Origin: Physcomitrium patens
Lineage: Eukaryota; Streptophyta; Bryopsida; Funariales; Funariaceae
Assembly (NCBI RefSeq): GCF_000002425.4
Contig: NC_037269.1
Coordinates: 5,917,135-5,981,134 of the forward strand
Length of the DNA stretch: 64,000 bases
Direction of reading: 5' to 3'
Shown piece after piece: positions 29,756 to 41,396 of this stretch; positions within the stretch are counted from its first letter, which is position 1, and each line of letters begins with the position of its first letter. The notes under the pieces are model-generated. The model was not told where the DNA came from. It did not search any database and worked only from the letters and a program-made list of their open reading frames with translations. A program made the translations under genes and the position numbers.

Positions 29756-30313
29756 TGTCACGGACATACTCATGTAAGCTAGTAATTACATATACAAATA
29801 GGTAGAAGTAAGTAAAAGTAAGTAAAAGTAAGTTAATTCTATAGTATTTAATATGGAAGCTTCTTAGAAGCTTCATAGATGCTGTTTTGACTTCATAGGT
29901 GTCTTTAATTGACTTTTTGGATTAGAAACGTGGTCAACAAGCTGGCCATGTGCCACACATGTTAGCTTGAAGATCAAGCTAACTATATGGCCCACACGTA
30001 GAAAAACTTACCTTGTAAGTCAAGGCATGTGTCTTACAAAGTCAACACATATTGGAGGTCCTATAGAACATCGCCACGTAGCCCCTAGTTAAATAGTATA
30101 TATAGAGACAAGAGTGAAGCCTTCTTCATTCTTGTCAACTCCTTTCTTGCTTCTAGTCTAGTTTCAAGGGTCTCTAGTTTTCTTATCTTTTGGCAATAGC
30201 CATTCTAGTTTTTCTTTCAATATACATACTTATTTATTTATATTTTGTTACCTTTCTTTTAGTGAAGGCTCACTTGTCTGGATTGTTTTTTCATCGAATT
30301 CTTGTCCTTGACA
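29756..30313 (+). repeat. 5' LTR of the plus-strand gypsy element
   Basis: It aligns with 35603-36163 with about 30 substitutions by hand count plus one 3-bp indel; nearly all differences are transitions. AGTAAGTAAA-type short repeats occur near its start and a TATATATAG motif near 30098-30106 may be the promoter. Confidence 0.93.
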
Positions 30314-30332
30314 GATTGACAAGAGTACACCT

Positions 30333-30346
30333 ACAATATCAGAGCT
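30333..30346 (+). promoter_or_regulatory. Candidate primer-binding site
   Basis: ATATCAGAGC at about 30337-30346 resembles the TGGTATCAGAGC site complementary to initiator-Met tRNA that many plant LTR elements use. It lies about 20 bases inside the LTR end, which is farther than usual, so the assignment is tentative. Confidence 0.4.
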
Positions 30347-30543
30347 TTGTCTAATCTTAATAAAGAGTGGATTACCCCTTTTTTTTGATAAGATATAAGC
30401 ATATTAGAAGTTGCGGATTACCCTCTTCTAAACTGATATTGTCTTTAGTATTTTCTTTGTTCTCAAGTCCTCTCTTCTATTTGTCTTCAGCGATATTAGA
30501 CATCTTTTCTTTTCTAAGTGTTATCATAGTAGAACTTGTTGAA

Positions 30544-31473
30544 ATGAAGAATGCAATGGCACAAATGCAAGAGCAATTGAGAGAGTTAATGCTTGCGATG
30601 TATCAACTCAATTTACCACCACAAGGAGCAATAAGATTGGCACGAAGTGAAGATATAGAAATGGTTGGAGCTGCTTCAACATCTGTACCAAACCATGTCC
30701 TTTCTCCTATGGTGGAACGTCCTTCCAGTGTTAGAGAACCAAGAATTATCCTACCCGAGAAGTTTGATGGCACCAGATCCAAGTTTCGAGGATTCATTAA
30801 TTAAGTGCAACTTGTGATTGAACTTCAACCCCAAAGCTATCCAACTCCAGGATCATAAGTTAGATTCATTGATACGCTTCTTTCAGGTTCAGCACTATCA
30901 TGGTTTTCATCTTTTCTTGAACGACGAGATCTAATATTGGATAATCTAGAGGCTTTTTTAGCGGAGTTTCCATCCATGTATGGAGAACATGATGCAATTC
31001 GTGTTGCAACCAATAAGATCCGTATTTTATGACAAGGCAATCGATCAGTAACGTTATACGCTTCACAATTTCGACAACTTCACAATTTCGACAACTTGCA
31101 ACTAATATCAAGTGGGATGATGCTGCACTTATTAGTCAATTTCTCTACGGATTACAATATGAGGTAAAAAAATTAATGCTCAACTTACCTGATCCTCAAA
31201 CATTGAGTCAAGCAATTGACTTTGCTGTGAAGTGAGACAATCACCTTTTTGAATTTCGATCTGAGAACTGTACAAGTGGACCTCAACGTTACTATAATTC
31301 AATGGCAACACCAACACCTCTTTAACACATACATTCGGAAGTAGAAGATATGCAAATTGATGCAGCACGTTTCAAACCTCTTATTGAGCAAGAAAAGACT
31401 CGTCATTGTCAAGAAGGATTATGTTTATATTGTAGAGAATCAAAGCACACTGCTCAACATTGTCCAAAAAAAT
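30544..31473 (+). pseudogene. gag remnant with CCHC zinc knuckle
   Basis: Begins at an ATG after a predicted leader (MKNAMAQMQEQLRELMLAMY), continues through a capsid-like region (LSGSALSWFSSFLERR, TNKIRIL) and ends with the knuckle CLYCRESKHTAQHC (C-x2-C-x4-H-x4-C) near 31420-31465. In-frame stops interrupt it at about 30804, 30857, 31029 and 31233, and a 17-bp tandem duplication at 31064-31097 shifts the frame. It is related to the gag at 59129-60205. Confidence 0.85.
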
Positions 31474-32281
31474 GACGCAATCACAAAATGAGGAGTATGG
31501 TTGTAAAAGAAGACAATATGTTGGAAAACAAGTTTGTCCAGCTACAATAGGGACTGTGCGGCTGGAACCTTGCACAACATCTAGTAAAGGTCCTATTCTC
31601 TCCTCAGAGCCTTCTCCTTGTTTTACATTAAATGTTATTTTAGGACCTAAACATTACAAAGTCTCTGTCTTATTAGATTCATGAGCCTCAGCGTATTTTT
31701 TAGATGAAGAATTTACTAAAAGACATAGCATATCTTTAATAAAGAAAACTAAACCTGTTCATATAGAAGTCATAGATGGTCATCCATTATTTTCAAGAGA
31801 TATTATTCATGAAATCCTTCCTATAGAAGTAATAATCAATGGTCATAATAATTTTGTAGTATTTAATATCATTAGATCTCCCTCTAATCCAGTCATTTTA
31901 GGTTTATCGTGGTTAGAAAAATACAACCCTCAAATAGATTGGATTTTCCGAACTCTTACTTTCTCTAAAAGTATAGCTAATAATGTAATTAATCAAGTAG
32001 AGAGTCATAAGTCTAGTTCAATTAAACCCGTATTTATAGGTACAAAAGCTTTCTTGCATGTTGCTATGAAAGAATCACCATATATTATTTATGCCACACC
32101 TGTTTCTACTGGTGAAAAGACTTCAAGTGGCATTCCAAGCCAATATCAAGAATTTCAAGATGTATTTGAAAAAAAGAATGCAAATACACTCTCGGAACAT
32201 CGTCCCTATGATTGCTCAATTGACCTTCAAGAAAGAGCATAACCGCCATTCGGACCAATCTACAGTTTATCACAAAATGAG
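31474..32281 (+). pseudogene. Aspartic protease and linker remnant
   Basis: The protease active-site region reads VLLDS followed by a TGA where the family has Gly, at 31669-31683, so the catalytic Asp remains but the chain is cut. Further on, VILGLSWLEKYNPQIDW (about 31893-31942) is the conserved downstream protease motif. Another stop lies at about 32240, just before the reverse transcriptase. Confidence 0.8.
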
Positions 32282-33631
32282 TTGACTAAACTCAAGGAGA
32301 ATATTGAAGAAAATCTAGCCAAGAATTTCATATGCCATTCTAAATCTTTGGCAGGAGCTCCAATTCTATTTGTAAAGAAAAAAGATGGATCATTGCGGAT
32401 GTGTGTTGATTATCGAGGACTCAACAAGATTAACATCAAGAATAGGTATCTACTACCTTTAATATCTGGACTTCTTGATCAGCTGAATCAAGCTAAGATC
32501 TACATAAAAATAGATCTTCGGGAAGCATACAATCTAGTATGCATCAAAGAAGGAGGTGAATGGAAGACTGCATTTTGAACTAGGTATGGACATTTTGAAT
32601 ACAACGTCATGCCTTTTGGACTTACAAATGCACCAACAGCTTTTCAACATCTAATGAATGATGTTTTTCAAGAGTTTTTGGACAATTTTGTGGTTTGTTA
32701 TCTAGACGACATCTTGATCTATTCTAAGAATCCAAAAGAACATGAACTTCATGTTCGTCGTGTGTTACAAAAATTAAGAGAAGCAGGACTCTATGCCAAG
32801 ATAGAAAAGTATGTATTCCACACTACTCAAGTCAATTTTTTAGGTTACATCATTTCAAATGATGGACTTATGATGGATCCTAAGAAAGTTCAAACTATTA
32901 TAGATTGGAAGATTCCAAAAACGATAAGAGATGTCCAATATCTTTTGGGATTTGCCAACTACTATTGGATCTTCATCAAAGACTTCTCCCGAGTTGCAGC
33001 TCCACTTATACGTTTGACTTGTAAAGACAAACTCCAATGGAATCAAGAAGCGGAAGTTGCTTTTGAATCTTTGAAGATAGCATTTGTTTCTACACCAATC
33101 TTGTATCGTGTTGATTTTTCCAAAGCATTTTTTATGGAAACAGATGCATCAGACTTTGCTCTGGGTGTGGTTTTATCACAAATGGGAACAGATGACAAAC
33201 TTCATCCAATAGCCTTTCATTCAAGAAAATTCTCAGTAGTAGAAATCAATTATGAGATCCACGACAAAGAACTTCTTGTAATTGTGGATTCTTTTCAAGA
33301 ATGGCATCATTATCTAGAAGGCGCTTCTAGTCCAATCATTGTATATACGGATCACAAGAATTTTAAATATTTTATATCAACACGCATATTAAATCGTTGT
33401 CAAGCTCGTTGGAGCATGTCATTATCAAGATTCGAGTTCATCATCACTTATCGGCTAGAAAAACAACAAGGTTTGTCCGATGCCTTGTCTAGACATTCTT
33501 ATTTTGTATCAAAAGAAGGAGATGCAACTTTTGAGCAACAAAGAATGGTTCTCTTGAAACCGGAGCAATTTCATCTTCAAGCAATAAAATCAACTTTGAC
33601 TATTGATTTAACTTTTCTTAAGCAAGTCTAG
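32282..33631 (+). pseudogene. Reverse transcriptase and RNase H
   Basis: Reverse transcriptase fingers ([20 protein letters not shown]), palm MPFGLTNAPTAFQ and an intact active site YLDD in VVCYLDDILIYSK at about 32693-32731 are followed by an RNase H domain (FFMETDASDFALGVVLSQ, about 33130-33183; DHKNFKYF; LSDALSRH). A TGA at about 32576 in the conserved stretch just before the MPFGL block breaks the frame, and a TAG at 33629 ends it early. The domain order and spacing are those of Ty3/gypsy. Confidence 0.9.
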
Positions 33632-33639
33632 TTAAGTAT

Positions 33640-35044
33640 ATCTTCAAACCCTCTTGTTCATGATATCAAGAATAATTCTTCTAAATCTCATAATCCCTCT
33701 AAATTTGAATTCAAAAACAACCTACTCTATTTCGAAGGACGCCTATATGTTCCAGAAGGAGAAGCACGTTTATGTGTTCTTTAAGCTCGTCACAACTTTC
33801 CAACAGCAAGACATTTTGGATATAATAAGACTTTGGAGCTGATATCTAAGGATTTTTGGTGGCCTCAAATGTGGAAGGCAGTCAAAGATTTTGTACAATC
33901 ATGTGAGGTTTGCTCAAGATCAAAAACTCCTCATCATCGACCTTTTGGACTTCTTTAGCCATTACCCATTCGAGAACAACCATGGTCTTCTGTTTCTATG
34001 GACTTCATCACGGATCTTCTAATCTCAGGTTATTATGATTCTTTATTCGTAATAATAGATCGTTTTACCAAGATGGCAAATTTTGTACCATGTACAAAAT
34101 CTATCACAGGTGAAGAAACAGCTAAGCTCTTTCTTGACAATATCTATCGCTATCATGGATTATCCAAGGATATTATATCAGATAGGGGAACTCAATTTGT
34201 ATCAAGATTTTGGCGGACTCTTTTCAAGATCCTAAAAGTGGATATAAAACTATCTTTGACATTCCATCTTCAAACTAATGGACAAACGGAGCGTGTTAAT
34301 CAAGTTTTGGAGCAATATTTAAGATGTACCATTAACTACCAACAAGATGATTGGACATTTCTTTTGCCATTGGCAGAGTTTGCTTACAATAACACGGTAC
34401 ATTCTTCTACAAAACAAACACCTTTCTTTGTTAATTATGGTTATCATCCTCGACTTGATACTTTTGACTTTTTAAAAGTTGATAATCCTGTTGTGAAAGA
34501 TTTGGCCATTCATTTATCAAAGCTACATGCAATGATGAAGGCACAGTTAAAAGAAGCTCAAGAACAACAAAAGATCAATGCGGATGTCTATCGAAAGGAA
34601 CAACCACCATTCCTCTTGGGTGATAAGGTATGGCTACTTTGTCGCAATATCAAGACCACTCGTCCTTGTGATAAGTTGGACTATCGAAGGCTGGGACCAT
34701 TTTCTATTTCTGCACAAATCAATCCAGTTGCATATCATTTACATCTATCGGAGTCAATGAAAATCCATGCAGTATTCCACGTGTCTCTTCTTGAACCATA
34801 CAAGACAGTGGACATACCAAGAAGACGACAAGCTCCACCTCCTCCTATAAAAGTAGATAATAATGAAGAGTTTGAAGTAGAAGAAGTCTTAGATTCAAGG
34901 GGGCGCGGAAATAAATTGGAATAACTTGTCCATTGGCGTGGATATGGTATTAGTCAATACACATGGGAGCCAATAAAGAATCTTACAAATGCAACAAAGG
35001 CGGTAGAGGCTTTTCATCGACGATATCCATCAAAATCAAGATGA
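33640..35044 (+). pseudogene. Integrase with C-terminal chromodomain
   Basis: An HHCC zinc region (ARHFGY ... CEVCSRSK, about 33785-33925) carries TAA and TAG stops. The catalytic core from 33998 on has the D,D-35-E residues in MDFITDL, DIISDRGTQF and NGQTERVN. The C-terminal module (YRRLGPFSISAQI, IHAVFHVSLLEPY) is followed by a chromodomain (LVHWRGYGISQYTWEP) ending near 35044, interrupted by TAA at about 34922. The chromodomain places the element among the chromoviruses, which can target insertion to marked chromatin. Confidence 0.9.
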
Positions 35045-35586
35045 AAATCTTCTTTATAAAAGAAACAACATCTAGACAAGATAACATTCTACTTTCAATC
35101 CTTGTTCGTAGCTTCTTTGTAGTTGTGATGTTCAGGAGATGGAGAACCAACAACTAGTGGATTCGACTTAAGAGCCTTCATTTGCTGACCTATCGGATGA
35201 GATATTATGATTGTCACAACCTTCAAGATGATGCAATCGAGATGGAGATCTTCAAGAACGATATGTTCTTCCTCGAATAGATGGCGAGATACAACGCGTT
35301 TGGTATCACGATTTGGGAAGGAACTCCTGATGTTTGGTGATTTTGCTAGATGTAGGAACAATTTCTGATGGTATTTCAAATATTCTATTCGAAGGAAATT
35401 ATGAAGGCCTCAACAATGATCAAATAATTCGGTGGTCTTCTTGCCCTAGTATGAGACACTACTGATGGTTGAGAGGCCCTATCAATCATCTTCGAAGATA
35501 TCAAAGATCAAAGTATGTGGTGAATACAATTCGTCGCATCATAGATTTTCTCAACATATGATGACAGCTCTTCGTGGAACTCGTCC

Positions 35587-35602
35587 CTAGAAGGGAGGGT
35601 AA
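35587..35602 (+). other. Polypurine tract
   Basis: The purine-rich AGAAGGGAGGG directly before the 3' LTR is the expected site for plus-strand DNA priming in reverse transcription. Confidence 0.7.
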
Positions 35603-36163
35603 TGTCACGGACATACTCATATAAGCTAGTAGTTACATATACAAATAGGTAGAAGTAAGTAAAAGTAGATAAAAGTAAGTTAATCCTATAGTATTTAATA
35701 TAAAAGCTTCTTAGAAGCTTTATAGACGCTGCTTTGACTTCATAGGTATCTTTAATTGACTTTTTGGATTAGAAACGTGGTCAACAAGTTGGCCATGTAC
35801 CACACATGTTGTTAGCTTGAAGATCAAGCTAACTATGTGGCCTACACGTAGAAAAACTTGCCTTGTAAGTCAAGGCATGTGTCCTACAAAGTCAACACAT
35901 ATTGGAGGTCCTATAGAACGTCGCCATGTAGCCCCTAGTTAGATAGTATATATAGAGACAAGAATGAAGTCTTCTTCACTCTTGTCAGCTCCTTTCTTGC
36001 TTCTAGTCTAGTTTCAAGGGTCTCTAGTTTTCTTATCTTTTGGCAATAGCCATTCTAGTTTTTCTTTCAATATACATACTTATTTATTTATATTTTGTTA
36101 CCTTTCTTTGAGTGAAGGCTCATTTGTCTAGATTATTTTTTCATCGGTTTCTTGTCCTTGACA
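35603..36163 (+). repeat. 3' LTR of the plus-strand gypsy element
   Basis: Aligned with 29756-30313. It shares the ends TGTCACGG and CCTTGACA and carries a 3-base TTG duplication relative to the 5' copy (near 35809). Confidence 0.93.
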
Positions 36164-37640
36164 CTCATATATCGAGATATTGGGATGTCATGTCCCTCTT
36201 GAAGTATGCATGTCCAAAGTTTAATATTGTTAGATATATAAATTTGTTTCTTAAAATAGAGCAAGCCATCACTAAGAGTGTAATTTTAATATTATATATT
36301 ATCCACCTTCAGCCAATTGCTAACCATCTTAAAATAAGCATCTCAATATGTAGCTTCCTTCCATTGTGTCTCTTTGGTTAGATTTGAAATAACACAACTA
36401 ATGGTAGTGACTTCTGCCTTATCTCTCAATTCATCTTTTAAATTTGATGTCCACAATAAACTATCTGGCATAACATATTTTTATCCTTGCTTATATTTAA
36501 GCTAGATATCAAAAAGCTATAACTATTCTTCGTAATAATAATGCCTTAATTTCATATTTTTTAAATGTAAACCATGTATCAAGGATCAATGGTTAGTCCA
36601 AACAACCACTAGCTTTCTCAATAAATAGTATCGCCACACTTTTGTAGTACGTATAATCACTAATTGCTCTCGATCACTTGTCGAGTAATTGTGCTTTATC
36701 TTTTTAGGCTTGTGTAATTTATATGCTACAAATTGAAGGCTCCTACCAAAGTCTTGTTGAAGGACTATTGCAATAGAAAAATTAGAAGCATCATTGTAAA
36801 GCATAAAAAGAAGATTAGAATTATATGATTTTAATATTAGAGCAATAATGAGTACCTCCTTCAACTTATCAAAGGTATTTTTTTGTTCCAATTTCCATTC
36901 AAATGGAGCACCTTTCTGCAATAGGTTTATTAATGAGACAACAATGTGAGTAGATTGCCAAACAAAATGGTGATAGTATCTACCAAGGCCTAAAAATGAG
37001 TGAACTTCAATGAGAGCTGGCCAATCTTCCAGTGCTTTCATCTTATCTTACTCCATATACACACTTTTAGAAGACACTACATGCCTCAAAAAGGTGACTT
37101 TTGAATTTGAAAGTTGACATTTTGATTGCTTGTAATAGAAGCAACTATCTTGTAGCCGACACAACACTTCTTGTGGGTACTCATGCTCTTGACAAATTTT
37201 ATTATATGTAAGGATATCATTAATAAAGACAATTATATGCTTATCTAAAAGATCTCAAAATAATTTGTTTATTTGATCCATGAAAGAAGTTGGAACATTA
37301 GTGAAGCCAAAGGATAAAATCAACCATTTGAATTTTCCATAGCGCATATAAAATGCCCTCTTTTCTACATCTTCTCTTGCAATAGGTGTTTGCCAATAGC
37401 CGCTCCAAAGTTCCAATTTCTAAAGATGTTTGTACTTCAAAATTGGTTAAGAAGATCATCCATGCGTAGAAATAGATATGTATTTTTAACAGTCTGCTTA
37501 TTGAATCCTCGATAGTCAATGCAAAAGCAAAGTCTACCATCTTTCTTGGATGCAAAGAGTACAAGTGCTTCCCATAGCCATGTACTTCATCGAATGAGGC
37601 CTTTTTCCAAGATTTCATCTAATATCTTCCATAACTCTTC
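36164..37640 (-). pseudogene. Reverse transcriptase/RNase H remnant of the split chromovirus
   Basis: Minus-strand frames at 37618-37298 and 37041-36586 contain a decayed reverse transcriptase palm, the connection region FLGLGRYYHHF and an RNase H-like block (FMLYNDASNFSIAIVLQQ). The active site reads FIND where the family has FIDD or YIDD (37212-37230), so one catalytic Asp codon is lost. Confidence 0.8.
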
Positions 37641-38270
37641 AAGTTCTTTTGGTGCTAGGCAATAAATTAATTGACTTGCTAGTTTGATTCTGAGCAATAG
37701 TTCTATTTGAAAAATAGCACCTCAATCAAGAGGTACGCTATTGAGTAGATCGATTGGAAAGACATCTTGATATTTTTGTATGAGTTATTTTGCCCATTCT
37801 ATTCCTTCGGCTATCTTTTCTACCATTGATGCAAGTTTTGGAACCACTATATATACTAATTGTCCATGCTATATTTGCTTCTTCATAAAGGTCGTCCATA
37901 CAAATAAATTTTTGGTTGCAAATTGTCTTTCCTCTTTATTTAATGCGGAGGTGCAAAGACTCACTTTGCGTCTTCCATCTTTAAAAGAGATTGTCCTTCC
38001 TACGTAATCAACTTGCTTATTTTTCATCTCTAGCCATGGCATACCAAGGATAAAATTATACTTTAGCTTTGTCACCTTGAATCTCTTTCTTAAGATATAA
38101 GCATCTATCAATATCAAGATTTTTACTTCACACGTTTCACTCAATATGTTTTCTTGGTCATTTGTAAGGTATATACTTCCTTTCTTGATTGCTTTGATTT
38201 TAATTCTAAGCCAATTAGCAATTTTAATTGAAATACAATTTTTTTTAGAGTCACAATCTACAAACACTCA
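37641..38270 (-). pseudogene. Aspartic protease remnant of the split chromovirus
   Basis: The 132-codon minus-strand frame at 38267-37869 contains FVDCDSKKNCIS, related to the plant gypsy protease motif VDCGASKNFIS with the active-site Gly replaced, and the downstream FILGMPWLE motif. It lies between gag and reverse transcriptase as expected. Confidence 0.7.
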
Positions 38271-39485
38271 ACATGGTTGTCTTCTTAGTAGTTCCATTAG
38301 ATGTAATTATTGACTCTTTTTATAGTTGTTTGAAGCCATGCCATTTATCTCTAAGAGATAGTAGCTATCTCTAATATTGGCCCTCGATGCTTTTACTAAA
38401 GAGCCATGTTTTCTTCTTTTGACTCATTATCGACTTGGTAGGTTTTAAGACTGTGAACCTGCCTTATCTTGTGGGTGCTTAAATTTTGATGTTTTGGATA
38501 ACCTCTGGTCACATGGCTTGGCTTTCAATAATAAAAATACAATTCCTTTTCTACCAATATTTGTCGTCTTTGTGGTGTCAATTATCCTTAAAGGACATCA
38601 ATCTCTATTGATATCAATTGTTGTACCATAGTATTAGATATTGACATATGATTTTGTATTATAGATTGTGCTCCATGATTTTTGAAATCTATAGCATCGA
38701 CCTTCTTTGCAATTGAAATTGCCACTTTGAATGTTTGTGGATTCCTTAGTTCTACCTCTTATTGGATCTCAAGTTTCAAACCTTGTAGGAATTGATCCAT
38801 CATCTCCACCTTGGAAACATTGCTAATTTGGAGACATAGGGACTTAAATCGGGAAACATAATCTTATATCGATCTAGCTTGTGTAAGATTTATCAACTGA
38901 TTGCGTGCTATCTTCTCTCCATTGATGGATCAAAATTGATTCTTAAACTTGGTCTCAAACTCTTCCCAATTACAAAATCCACCTTGAGCTCCATAACTTT
39001 GAGCTCAATGTTGCCACCAAATGGCTACAACATCTTTCAAATAGTTGGCTGCATATATTATTCCTTCAATGATATTTGCCTGAGATAGTTGGAAGTATTG
39101 TCACATATTGAAGAGCCATTGATATATATCTTCTTGTCTTGAAGTCTTAGAGTATCTACTAGGCTTATTCAATTTCAAACTAGTAGATATCAAACCTCTC
39201 TCATCCTTGAGGCTTCTATTTGCCTTTATAAAGTAGCTATCTCGCCCAAGAAGTATTGTATTTGAGCCTCCATCTAGGATCGCTCTGCCATATCTCCCAT
39301 GTTGTAATTTCTTCGCTAGATTATAATATTATAATGCCTTTTTACCTCTCAATTGGCTTTTTAAGAGTAGCTCGTGGTAGCCTCAACATAACACCCAATG
39401 TGACCACAAGAACTGACATTGGATTAGATGATGACTATTCTCATGCTACCAAAAATAAAAAATCTAATACTCACTTTGATACGAA
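38271..39485 (-). pseudogene. gag remnant of the split chromovirus
   Basis: This interval lies between the protease and the 5' LTR on the minus strand, so gag is expected by position. Only short open pieces remain, with no intact domain. The primer site is at its right end, next to 39486. Confidence 0.5.
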
Positions 39486-39953
39486 TGAAATAGGACTAGA
39501 TTGTCTCAAAAATCCAAGATCTTTTTAATCCAAAGCAACAAAAAGCCTCATTACAAAATAAGACAAAATAAATCAAAACAAAATTGAACAAATGGAAACA
39601 AAATAGAACAAAATTGAACTGAATAAAAAGATGCAAAACTAAATTTTACTAAGAGAAAGGATCTGAAGCCATACTTGGTTAGATGCTCCAAAAGGTCGTG
39701 ACTAGTCCTATTCATACCTTATCCTACTACCTTAGACTTTCTAGAATGTTCCTAGGTGGTAGACCCTATCTAGATAAGCACCATAAACTCCTTTTCTAGA
39801 AGATCCATGGTAGACTCTACCTAAATAACTACCCTAAATTCTTTCTAGAATGTTCTATGATGGATCCTATCTGATCGACTAATCTAATCCCAATTCTAGA
39901 AACTTCCATGATTATAACTATTTATACAATAATGTTAACTCTATCTTATTACA
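39486..39953 (-). repeat. 5' LTR of the split chromovirus
   Basis: Matches 28010-28474 with many substitutions. It shares the blocks GTCTCAAAAATCCAAGATC and CCTCATTACAAAATAAGAC with the other copy in slightly altered form. Confidence 0.8.
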
Positions 39954-40906
39954 AAGAGAAAAAAGAATTTATACCATTAAATATTTAATTTAAATTTAGA
40001 TATTTTATTTATAAAAAATCTACTATAAATAATATATTTGGATCAAAAAAATTAATTTATTTTGAGGACTTTAGGACTAAAATGTAGGATTATAGACAAA
40101 AAAATAAGAAAAAAAGAGTAGAAAAGATTAGCGTGGTAGAATTCTTTTTTGAAGGAGTCAATAAGAAGGAAAAAAATTTGGTGATTAGCTCATACAAAAT
40201 AATGAATGCTAGCTCATTTAACTTTTTATTTTAACATGTTTCAATTTATTTTATTTTATTTGGAGGTATTATATATACTATCATTTGTGGTATGAAGTTA
40301 GCATGTAGTTTTTAAAATTTAGGCATTATATGCAATTTAATTGCCACGGTATTCAGAAGCATGGTAAATATCAAATATTTTGTAGAATATTTGATTTGTT
40401 GGGATTTACTTCATTTGATCCTATATTTATCTAAGAATGATCTTATTAAGCTATTTGTATAAAAAATTTGTGAAAAAAAAGTGAAACTCATTAAGAAAAG
40501 TCTACAATGAAGATGTGCACATCTTAAAACTAATAAAGTATTATTCTAGCTTTTACATACTAATCAATACAACTTTGAGTTCTATACAATATCTAATTGT
40601 GAAGAATTTTTTATTATAATACATAAAAATTATAAAAAAATAGTATTTTAGAAAAAAAAATCTTTAAAACATGTTCTTTTGTATTTTTAAAAATTATCAC
40701 TTTTAAAACAATAATCATTGATATAGTCAACAATGTATAGAAATTCTTGTTTTAAGTACATCTTATTAGAAACAAAGATAATATAGGGATAAAAAGATTT
40801 TTTAGAAGTATCTTAGCTATTGTATTATATACAATTTATTATAGAAAATATAAACATATGATATTGAGTTGATATTTTAGATTTTAAATCTTTTAATGTT
40901 ACTTAA
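39954..40906. other. AT-rich spacer, no gene seen
   Basis: AT-rich sequence between the chromovirus and the solo LTR. No open frame or repeat boundary is supportable. Confidence 0.5.
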
Positions 40907-41396
40907 TGCCAAAGACATAAATCACAAACAATAAAAACTTCAATATACTCTTGTGTCACTCAAAATCATAGATATTCACTCAAAAGTAGTATAGTACTAA
41001 AAACAAGAATCACTATTGCTAAAGACAAAAAGACTAAAGATTCTTAAAACAAGACTAAGAACAAGAAAGGAATTGACAAGAGTGAAGAAAGCTTTACTCT
41101 TACTTCTATATATACTATTTAACAAAGAGCTACATAATGACGTCTTGTAGAACTTCCAATATGTGTCCAACTTGCAAGACATGTATCTAACTTACAAGAC
41201 AAGTTTCTTACATATGCACCATGTGGCCAACTTATTGGCCAATTTTTTTACCTAGTAATTAACTACAAACATGTATAAAGTCAAATCCACACTTGTAAAG
41301 CTTCTAAGAAGTTTATTCATAAGATGTTATCAAATCTACCTTCATTTACCTTCTATCCAACTCTTCTTATCAAGGTAATTATGTATGTCCGTAATA
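40907..41396 (-). mobile_element. Decayed solo LTR of the gypsy family found at 29756-36163
   Basis: It aligns in minus orientation with the LTRs at 51598-52117 and 60421-60970. Shared blocks include ACTCTTGTGTCACTCAAAA, GACAAGAGTGAAGAAAGCTT, TATATATACTATTTAACA and GTAATTATGTATGTCCGTAA. No internal element sequence flanks it on either side, so it is probably a recombinational remnant. Termini are mutated and the flanks CTTAA and CTCAT match only partly. Confidence 0.75.

Larger units (their letters stand above)
29756..36163 (+). mobile_element. Ty3/gypsy chromovirus, plus orientation, nested in the element 28010-39953
   Basis: A complete-length element of 6408 bases with LTRs at 29756-30313 and 35603-36163 that begin TGTCACGGACATAC and end CTTGTCCTTGACA. 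Flanking pentamers are CTCAA and CTCAT, a near-match target-site duplication. The internal region encodes gag with a CCHC knuckle, protease, reverse transcriptase/RNase H, integrase and a chromodomain in that order. Many in-frame stops make it non-autonomous, but it is far better preserved than its host element. The same family is present at 51598-60970, about 50430-62118 and 40907-41396. Confidence 0.93.
28010..39953 (-). mobile_element. Decayed Ty3/gypsy chromovirus, minus orientation, split by a second element
   Basis: Two related LTRs (28010-28474 and 39486-39953) bound the element, with TG...CA-type ends and near-matching 5-bp flanks AGGAG and AAGAG. Just inside the right LTR, reading on the minus strand, TTCGTATCAAAG resembles the usual initiator-Met tRNA primer site. 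Gene order on the minus strand from 39.5 kb down is gag, protease, reverse transcriptase, RNase H, [insertion at 29756-36163], integrase and chromodomain, the order of gypsy elements. Coding parts are broken by stops and frameshifts, so it is not autonomous. With the insertion removed it is about 5.5 kb. Confidence 0.85.
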
